A stretch of 64,000 bases of DNA, taken from Polytrichum commune. Its lineage: Eukaryota > Streptophyta > Polytrichopsida > Polytrichales > Polytrichaceae. The stretch spans positions 35,804,440-35,868,439 of the forward strand of contig OX485807.1 of assembly GCA_950295325.1 (NCBI GenBank), in the 5' to 3' direction. A program made the translations under genes and the position numbers. Positions 56,632-64,000 of this stretch are shown piece by piece (the stretch's first letter is position 1; every line of letters starts with the position of its first letter). Below the pieces are notes generated by a model. That model had not been told where the DNA came from, made no database searches, and was given only the letters and a program-made list of their open reading frames with translations.

Positions 56632-56815
56632 TCAAAAATAACCAGCTAGAAGTTCAAGACCCCAGGAGAATTACCCATCATCTAGAGGAATCTATAGAAC
56701 ATACCTCAAATTAGCAAAGAAAAACCGAAAGATCACAACATGTAACCATTTGGACTTGGAGACAATACTAGGATTCTCACCGATTATGCCCAAAATCTCC
56801 CCAACCTAACATGTC
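56632..56815. repeat. GGTTGAGTTTGAGAAATAACC repeat, right of MITE copy d
   Basis: It starts CAAAAATAACCAGCTAGAAGTTC and continues like 55945-56120, including AGAGGAATCTATAGAACATACC and CGAAAGATCACAACATGTAACC. It ends ATGCCCAAAATCTCCCCAACC. Confidence 0.6.
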
Positions 56816-57171
56816 CAATGTTGGCCTCCACATTAACTTACAACCAACTTGGAGACGGGTACGGGTACCATCACTTCATTAAACAACAAAGGGATAGTAC
56901 CCGATCATTGTTGGGAGAACTATTTTTGCTTATTTTGGCGAGCCAAAACGGGACGATTTTCATCTATTTTGTTGGCATTTATTGATTGGCTTGCATTCCA
57001 CTGCACTCTCTCTCTCTTTTGTCGTCTTCGTGGTGGATGGAGAATTAATGTGACAATTCATATGAGAACTTGTGCAAGTGACACACGTGCTTGATATTCT
57101 ATTCGGGCTCCTCACGTCCTATATATATAGGCTAACTACTATTTGGACACTGTCCCCAGCCCCTCCAAATA
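56816..57171. other. Short gap, no gene recognised
   Basis: An 81-codon frame (56849-57094) resembles nothing known. CTCTCTCTCTCT lies at about 57007. Confidence 0.35.
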
Positions 57172-57646
57172 GGGCTAGGGTTTCAGGATGTCTATGTAAC
57201 CTCGTCCGTTAGAAAGGTGAAAACACAACGAAACCATTTTTGTAGTTTACGAACAACTATTCTTAGATCGGTTGACTCCGGAAACGAGATCGTAGGCCTT
57301 GAATTATTAGTCTACACCATTGGTGGTATTTAGTGTCACTTACTATTCGGAGTTACGCATTGCTATAGCGTTATGTTGTTGATGTGAAATTTTACCCAGT
57401 GAAGATGTTAATTATATATGGTGTCCACACAACTGATTGGACCTCTGTTGGTAAGAAATGAGATCCATAGTGAAATGTTTATAACACAATGTAAACTCCA
57501 AATAGTTAGTGATGCTAAATACCGTAAATGATGCAATGGCTTCTACTTAGAATGACTCGGTCGTCAACCTTGTGGGGGACTTGTTTTTACGGGAGCCCTT
57601 TCATCCATGATGGATGAGTTTACATAGACGCCATGAACCCCGAGCC
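57172..57646. mobile_element. MITE with GTCTATGTAA-CTCATCC ends, interrupted copy
   Basis: The left half (GGATGTCTATGTAACCTCGTCC, AAAGGTGAAAACACA) and right half (GTCAACCTTGTGGGGGACTTG, GATGGATGAGTTTACATAGACGCC) match the two halves of 34605-34854. The element at 57325-57523 lies between them. Confidence 0.65.
57325..57523. mobile_element. MITE with GGTATTTAGTGTCACTTAC ends
   Basis: The left end GGTATTTAGTGTCACTTACT is mirrored by AGTTAGTGATGCTAAATACC. CTATTCGGAGTT and AACTCCAAATAG are the next inverse pair. A sister copy is at 60875-61072. It is nested in another MITE; the exact duplication could not be resolved. Confidence 0.7.
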
Positions 57647-58256
57647 TTCCAAATGTGGTTGGAGCTTCTGTCGTGTAAACTCGTTTGTCTTAGTTGAATG
57701 GCATGTAACAACAACAATTATGTGTAAGTGGAGAGAAAGAATTGTCCCATACAAGCGTACTTCTCATCCATTGCAAAAGGCGTAGAAATGACATGCAAGT
57801 CGAGTGTTTAGATGTCCATTAAGGTCCGAGATGACCCTAAACTACCGGGTGATAGTGGAGAGGTACTCATTTCCAAATGGAGTGGTTGGCGGTTTGATTC
57901 CCACTGCGAAATATTTTCTCTACTTGACTGAAGAAAAAAAAACTAGGTAGGTAGGTAGGAAGCCAAAGAGCCCATCACGGTAGGCAATAAACCCCACCCT
58001 GCACCAATAAGATTCTTGAGCAAGATAGGGCCAATGGACTGAAATTCACGTTAGATTGCCCGACGTTGGATATATATTCAAATGTCCATTCAAAGACGAG
58101 TAACTGAATTAGGCTCACTTAACTGAGTGATTAGACTTGACACTGCATGCAATTGAATCTCCAACTTCACATGCACGTGTTGTTTGGAGATTGAGGGTTA
58201 GCACAACATCTTGGTTTGTACTAAACTTTCATGTGAGCATCACAATAACTTTGTCC
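57647..58256. other. Short intergenic stretch
   Basis: AGGTAGGTAGGTAGG lies at about 57944. CATACAAGCGTACTTCTCATCCA (57760) is a relative of the phrases at 35187. No gene was recognised. Confidence 0.4.
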
Positions 58257-60811
58257 ACTCTCCATTTCGCTTGATCTACATCGATGGCAATGTTGATAAC
58301 ATTATACTTGCTTAATGTTTTGTTTTGCTTTGCATTTGGTGTTCAACAGCGGTGATGTACTAAGGTAGAAATACCATAACCCGTTAACCACCCTGTAGCC
58401 GTGCACTAGACCGTTGTCATAATGGTGAAGTGCCATTTCTAAAACGGATCATGACTCGGCGACAACTTCAATGTGTGTACACTTAGTGTAACCAATGGGA
58501 GTCAAGTGTTAATGTACTCATGAAGTAACCGATTTAGGCGATGTTCTGTATGGAAATGCGGATCACCGTGTTCGGTGTAGAGAGAATCTAGTGAACGAGT
58601 AGGGGGTTGGACAACTTTCCACTTTGAAAAATTGTAACAATTTTTGTATAGGGCAGAAAAATATGAAACAACTTGCATTCTTCATGAATCCTTCTCGTCT
58701 ATCTTGGAAAATCATCTCATGATTGTGAGACCAGATCTTCAATGCGAATCACCTTATTTTCATGGGTTATGGTATTTCTACCTTAGTAGGTGTTGGTAAG
58801 GTCCCGAACAAGTATTCACGTGTCATGTCAAGCTCAGTCCCGAGTTACCCTTCCTCCCCCTGGTTAATATGGTTAAACAAGTCGCTGACCAGTACAAGTT
58901 TTTTGGTCCTCATCCCTTCTTCTCCGCTTCTAGCTAGGACTCCCTTTAGAAAGCTCCATCTCCATAGAAGGTACTAAGAATGGTAACAATAACAACAATA
59001 ACAATAGTACGTGCTACACTTCACTAAATACGATATTTAGTGTCACCAATTCTAATCGTCTTGCTCAATACTGACTGTCAACCGTGATATAGTGTCACCA
59101 ACACTAAATGTTAACCCAACATTATCTGTCATTCCTTGTAAATTTTCTAGGGGATTATGCATTTTCAATGTTGTAATTACTATCACTTACTGAGTAAATT
59201 TTCATCAAAAATTCACATGTGAGGCCAAGCTCCCTACTTCACTTCCTAGTCACACTTCCTCTTGCTCACGTTGAGTTAACCCTTAAAGGACGTGGGGTCT
59301 CGGCATATGGCCAAATATACAATTTATATAGGTTTCATCAAGTTCATAAATATATATTTTATATATTTGAGTGTTTGAAATCTTACAATATACATCGTCT
59401 TGTGTCAAGGAGAAAAATCAAAATTTACTCATACTAGACATGGATGATCAAAATACAATGTATGTATTTACATCCAAATGCACCCAAGCTGTATATTTGG
59501 ACTTAAATCTTCAATAACAACAAGTTTTTTTAATAGTCATTAAAATAAGCACATGAAGAACAAGTTGACTTTAGATAAGGTCACTTTTGACATGATTGAC
59601 TTCTATTAATGGCGATGTCGATAACATGGTAGCTTTTGTTTTGCTTTTGCATTTGGGGTTGCGGCAATGATGTAATAGTAGGTGCTAAACAAAATATGAT
59701 CATCCATGACAATTTTTCATCACAAGTTGTTGACAAGAGAAAGTAGGGTTTTGGCCAACGGATAAACTCATCCATCATCCATCATCCATGACTATATGTG
59801 TTGCCTTATTCATAAGAAGTGTCATTTAAAAAAAACTACCATGGTGACATAAAATACCATTTGACACTAAATATCATATTTAGTGTGGTAAGTTCCCGAC
59901 CAAAACTCACCCCCAAGTTGGCACTTGAATCCTCCCCATGGTTAACATGGTTACATGAGCTGCCGCCCAGTACGAGGTTGATATTTTGTGCTCTCATCAC
60001 TCACTCCGCTTCTAGGACCTCCATTTAGAAAGCCTCGTCCCCATGGACGAGGTACAAAAAGTGGCATCAACGGAGACGACGACAATAACATGCGATAGGA
60101 AGTCGTACGTCTAAAAGGAGCAAGAATAGAGAGGGTAAGGAGGGAGGCTAATTATGTTTGCTTTCTATTTCACTTGATCTACATTGATGGCGACGTTGAT
60201 AACCTTGCTTGTACATCCTTAAATGTCGATTGCTTTGTTTGTTTGTTTGTTTGTTGTTGCTTTTGTTTTGCTTTGCTTTGTATTTGGTGTACAACAAGGG
60301 TGATGTAACAGTAGTTGCTACATGGTAAGTCCCCATGCAAACTCACTCCCAAGTTGCACTTCCTCCATATGGTTAACATGGTTAAACAAGCCGTTGACCA
60401 ATACGAGATCGTATATATCTATATATATATATATATATATTCTTAGTTTCTAGGACCCCCGTTTAGAAAGCCCCCATCTCCACCAAAGGTACAAAAAAAT
60501 GACGATAACAATGATAATGACAATGATAATGACAAGAACATGTGAAATTAAGTTGTAAGTCTAAAAGGAGCAAGAACATATGGAAAGGAGGGGAGGCTAA
60601 TTCCATTTGCTTTTGTTTCGCTTGATCTACATTGATGGTGATGTCGATATATAAAATTGAGTGGTTTTGTTTTGCATTTGGTGTACACTAATGGCGATGT
60701 AATAATAGTTGCTACATAGTAAGTCCTCGACTGAAACTCACTATTAAGTCGGCGCACTTCTTCCCCGTGGGTAACATGATTAAATGAGCCATTGATCAAT
60801 ATGAGATTTAC

Positions 60812-60856
<45 letters not shown>

Positions 60857-60874
60857 GTGTTAGCACTAAACATG

Positions 60875-61072
60875 ATATTTAGTGTCACTTACTATTTGAA
60901 ATCACGCAATTCTATAAGTGCTTATTGTACACCTCTTTCTTTTACCAACAAAGGTCGAATTGGTTGTTTGGACATCGTAGAATATTGACATCTTTACTCG
61001 GTAGAAAAGTACATTGATGATAAAAAAGATATAGGAACGTGCAACTCCGAATAGCAAGTGACACTAAACACC
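60875..61072. mobile_element. MITE with ATATTTAGTGTCACTTAC ends
   Basis: Sister of 57325-57523. The left end ATATTTAGTGTCACTTACTA is mirrored by AGCAAGTGACACTAAACACC. Each end is additionally part of a hairpin (CACTAAACATGATATTTAGTG on the left, ACACTAAACACCTTATTTAGTGT on the right). It breaks unit 4 of the surrounding array. Confidence 0.65.
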
Positions 61073-61087
61073 TTATTTAGTGTAGTA

Positions 61088-61216
61088 CTCCCTCCGTCCA
61101 ACAATGAATGTCCTACCCGTGGAATTGTTTATCCCCAAATGTTGGTCCTACAAACATTTTGGGATGGGACATGAAACTCCCCGGGGGGTAGGACAATCAT
61201 TTTGGGACGGAGGGAG
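61088..61216. mobile_element. Stowaway MITE with canonical ends
   Basis: The left end CTCCCTCCGTCCAACAATGA is mirrored by TCATTTTGGGACGGAGGGAG. The interior also pairs (TGTCCTACCC with GGGTAGGACA). TA precedes it (61086-61087); AC follows instead of TA, a single change. Length is 129 bp. CTCCCTCCGT is the recognised Stowaway terminus (Tc1/mariner superfamily). Confidence 0.9.
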
Positions 61217-61345
61217 ACTGAATGTAAAGTTGCAAGTCTAAAAGGAGGAAGCATGGACAGGGAAGGCCGGAGAAGGCTAACTTTACCTGCTTTCCGTTTC
61301 TCTTCATCTTAACTTAAGTATCGACAGCGCTAGCGACGGCGACGG

Positions 61346-64000
61346 CGATCTCGCGGACAGCCTAGCTAGAAGGAGGCGAAGCCCAATTCTGCAAGGGACC
61401 TCCCTTCCTCCCGACCGTTGCCGTAGATCCGTCATTCGCGACGGCATCGTCGGAGGACCCCACGGAATGACGGCCACTCATCATCGATTACCGCATCCAT
61501 CGATCACCAACATCGACAGAGTAATTCGGGCTTGCCTGCAACTACGCAACTGTGCAACGAAAATCATAGCTTGTTATTAGCACAGTACCACAACTAACTT
61601 ACATCACACTGTCACCAGTGCCTGTCGGATTCGTCTGATCATCAGCCCTGTCATTGTAAAGTGCATCGACACATCTGACCTAACATGATGTACAATACTG
61701 CAGTCTGGATCCAACATCCGTCGTAAAGGGCCACGGGTCCAATATCGGATGTATCTGAGCTAGATTCGAAGATCATGCCGAGCCTGGCTGCCTGTTTTTT
61801 GTTTTTTGTTTTTTCGGATTTGTTGCCTCGTGATTCGACAACGTGCTCGGGAATTCGGGGTTAGGGTAGGGAGGGTGGTTTGAGCTTGGTGAGTTGGGAA
61901 GGTTGGGGTGTGTGAGTGAGAGGATTGAAGGGCTAGCTAGGTGATTGAGGGGGCCGGGGGGATGATGACTAGTTCGAGATGGGTTATGATGATGGCAGGG
62001 TGAAGGGGTTGACTGGTCGGTGGTTGGTAGATTCGGTGACGGTGATGATGATGTTTGGGAGGTGTGCTGGGTGATCGAAACGGGTATGCAACTGATCGAA
62101 AGTGGATCGAAAAACCCAGGAACTGGTTGGTTGAATGATGTACAGCAATAGGGATCAATGTCACCTTGACGTCGTCCTTCCAGACCTCTGCCTGCTCATG
62201 CCTGATTGTCCGGTGGAGCTTTCTGTTCAGGTTCGATTCTAATTCCTCTCTTCAATATCCTACTGCAACCACCGCCACGATTCAGTTCGCGTTTCCGATC
62301 CTTGGACCCTGAATCGCATTTTGGTTCCCGAGGGGTGCGCCGCCGATTCAATAACCTCGGCTTCCTCAGAGTTCCTAACGTCTCGTGTGCCTTCCGAGAA
62401 GATCTGAATTGTTTGTTCATAAAAAATAAATTCTTCACACCACTTGGAACTTTGATGCTTCCTGAGATCTACGTCTTCTTCTTGCGCGATGGTGATCCGC
62501 ATGCCGAAAATCCTAGAACAAGCCTTTTGCAACCTGCAGGAATCCTTGAATCTAAGTGTTGCGTTGCCCCTTGAACCCAGATCCATCGCAGTTTTGCTTC
62601 CTTATGATTCTACCGTGTTCCGTGCTTTCAAATATATTTGCTGATACGGCCCTGAATCATGAACAATCTTAACTGCTCTAGAAACTTTGCTTCTCATAAT
62701 ATTCTTCGCCTTCTTCTGGCTTGATCCGAGTGCCCTATCCTCCAGCACTATTGGAGCCTCAGAAATCCTTTCTCATTGCAACTTGATGAGTATATTACTG
62801 TTATCTCACTCTCTGACATTGATATCATTTCGAGAACGTAGGTGGTGCTGTGGTCGGGTTTTGAGGTGTGCAATAGCAGTATTAAACCAAGGCAAATTGT
62901 TGTGTGCCTTTCCCATTTCCGCGTATCTTCATCCGACCGGATGTGTAGGGTGTTAGAGCTTGGGAACTGGTCCAAGATCAATTTAGTATAACTTATCATG
63001 GCAGCGTCTCCTCCATCACAACAGTTTTAGGGTCCAGGTTGAAAGGAGCCAGCCGTGCATGCCGTGGCTTCGAGAGAGGAGGGCAAGACAATTCCATGTC
63101 TGCGGACACTATGCATGTCACAATGTTGCAGAATAATCGCTGACACGTTCTACCCTGGATTTGACTTTTTCCATCTGGAGATCCGTTCCCGATGCACACT
63201 TTCTGCGTACCTCTTAATTTACTAAAGACAAGTGAAAGGATGGAGAGGCAAGAATAGGGACCGAGGCTTCTACACTAGGCGCCGATATGTGTATTTTTCA
63301 TCATCACATTCACCACCATCACCACTTTTTCTTCGAACAGTATCAGCACCACTTTCTCAGCCTCTTCTCCGGCTCCAGAATTCACACGACGGCCGAAAGT
63401 TCGCAACGTCCCGGAAGCTGTCACTGTTCGAGATGACCGTTCTCGAGGTCGAAGCTTTCCCCGACAGATCCAAATGCTCCTCGTTGTGAAGGAGTACTAC
63501 GTGTTATTGCAAGTTCGGCCCGTCGGTATCGCTGTTGGGAGCCGGAATTGGTGAAGAGGATAACGTTGCTGGGAATCTCGGTTGGTTCATTGTCTCTTCA
63601 CTCGCTGAGTTCTAACGATGGTTTCTGCTATATCTCCGGACACTGCCGTTGCCAACCATGGTGATTTACGAGAGCATCATGACTTCTGAAGTGCATAGGA
63701 CCATAGATTGTCGGAAGTTCGAGTCTATGGCGCCTGCTTGACCCAGTCCACTCTCGACATGCATTCTTGTAGGGTTTGGACTGGGGGACTTGTGGAGGAA
63801 GCGATGAATTTTCCATCGAATTGCCATTTGTTATCGAACACTTTGTGGTCCGTCCTTGTGTTTCTGTTTGTGGATTTGCCTCAGTATGAAGTTCAAAAAG
63901 AGACCAGGCAAGGCCTCCGCTGCGGTTCTGACTGAGAAATCCCCTTGGGAAAGATTGCATGAAAACTCACTTGCATTCCTCCGATTGTATTAATGTCAGG
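61346..64000 (+). other. GC-richer region, possible 5' part of a gene beyond the edge
   Basis: Composition shifts to more GC with CGACGG, CTTC and TCTCC words from 61330 on, unlike the transposon-rich DNA to the left. Several frames of 75-120 codons occur (for example 62206-62574 and 63232-63489, plus), none recognisable. Simple tracts include TTTTTTGTTTTTTGTTTTTT at about 61796 and G-rich DNA at 61860-62050. It may hold a promoter, leader exons and introns of a gene to the right. Confidence 0.3.
63886..63993 (+). CDS. Short open frame near right edge, uncertain
   Basis: ATG at 63886 opens a 35-codon frame beginning MKFKKRPGKASAAVLTEKSP and ending FLRLY before TAA. The basic start and composition look protein-like, but the frame is too short to identify. 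It could be an upstream frame in a leader, or a first exon if splicing occurs before the stop. Confidence 0.2.
   Translation: MKFKKRPGKASAAVLTEKSPWERLHENSLAFLRLY

Larger units (their letters stand above)
58257..61345 (+). repeat. Tandem array of about 0.44-kb units, interrupted by MITEs
   Basis: Each unit holds in order CGCTTGATCTACATTGATGG, TTTTGCTTTGCATTTGGTGT, GGTAAGTCCC, ATGGTTAACATGGTTAAACA, TTCTAGGAC-CCC-TTTAGAAAGC, GGTACAAAAA-TGGC, and TAAGTCTAAAAGGAGCAAGA. Unit 1 is 58257-59020 (interrupted), unit 2 is 59600-60140 (interrupted near 59700-59880), unit 3 is 60150-60590 (compact), and unit 4 is 60590-60830, resuming at 61219-61345 after two MITEs. (TA)n microsatellites sit at the same place in units 3 and 4 (about 60412-60440 and 60812-60832). 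The array ends against GC-rich DNA at 61330. Confidence 0.65.

Noticed and set aside
58257-61345. CRISPR-like or satellite array
   Set aside because: The units are about 0.44 kb, diverged, few and interrupted by MITEs. There are no short uniform repeats with unique spacers, and the host is eukaryotic.
1-64000. tRNA, rRNA or endogenous viral genes
   Set aside because: No tRNA B-box/A-box pairs with a cloverleaf, rRNA core segment or viral replicase/capsid motif was recognised on reading. A covariance-model or profile search would be needed to exclude diverged ones.

Overview
The window looks like an intergenic, repeat-rich stretch of a large land-plant nuclear genome. It is AT-rich by eye and very gene-poor, with spliceosomal GT-AG introns and many decayed class II transposons. 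It also carries a plant-specific DUF1644 zinc-binding protein gene. The species cannot be fixed from sequence alone. The UDP-GlcNAc pyrophosphorylase (UAP) exons are rather unlike the flowering-plant form as I remember it, which would fit a non-seed plant, but a Stowaway MITE with the classic CTCCCTCCGT terminus is best known from seed plants.

Layout. 1-2600: a decayed retroelement on the minus strand with an RNase H start, interrupted by a 994-bp solo LTR. 4330-7830: UAP copy 1 (six recognisable exons, damaged). 8100-9900: a decayed pogo/Tigger-like transposon. 10140-11860: pyrimidine-rich DNA dotted with GGC-AT-GCC motifs. 12170-13360: MITEs. 16007-17245 (minus): the one convincingly intact gene, a DUF1644 protein, with a probable leader intron and a duplicated leader exon near 18.25-18.67 kb. 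19365-22300: UAP copy 2, heavily deleted, in the same orientation as copy 1, so the DUF1644 gene sits between two diverged UAP copies. 23.3-61.3 kb: a transposon graveyard in which I recognise at least eight families with defined ends. They include PIF/Harbinger-type (TAA/TTA duplications, plus one degenerate transposase), hAT-type (8-bp duplications), TA-duplicating elements, hairpin elements, and a 1.2-kb MULE-like foldback element with a 9-bp duplication. 58.25-61.35 kb: a tandem array of about 0.44-kb units, repeatedly interrupted by MITEs. 61.3-64.0 kb: a GC-richer stretch that may be the 5' part of a gene extending past the right edge.

No operon-like or defence-like gene cluster is visible and I do not claim a new multi-gene system. 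The best leads are the foldback element whose two arms keep the same roughly 100-codon reading frame, the small-scale structure of the MITE families (including a hAT insertion that splits an open frame), the solo LTR in the RNase H retroelement, the 10-11.9 kb motif cluster, and the way the second UAP copy lost its nucleotide-binding loop. All similarity statements are from reading; no search was run.
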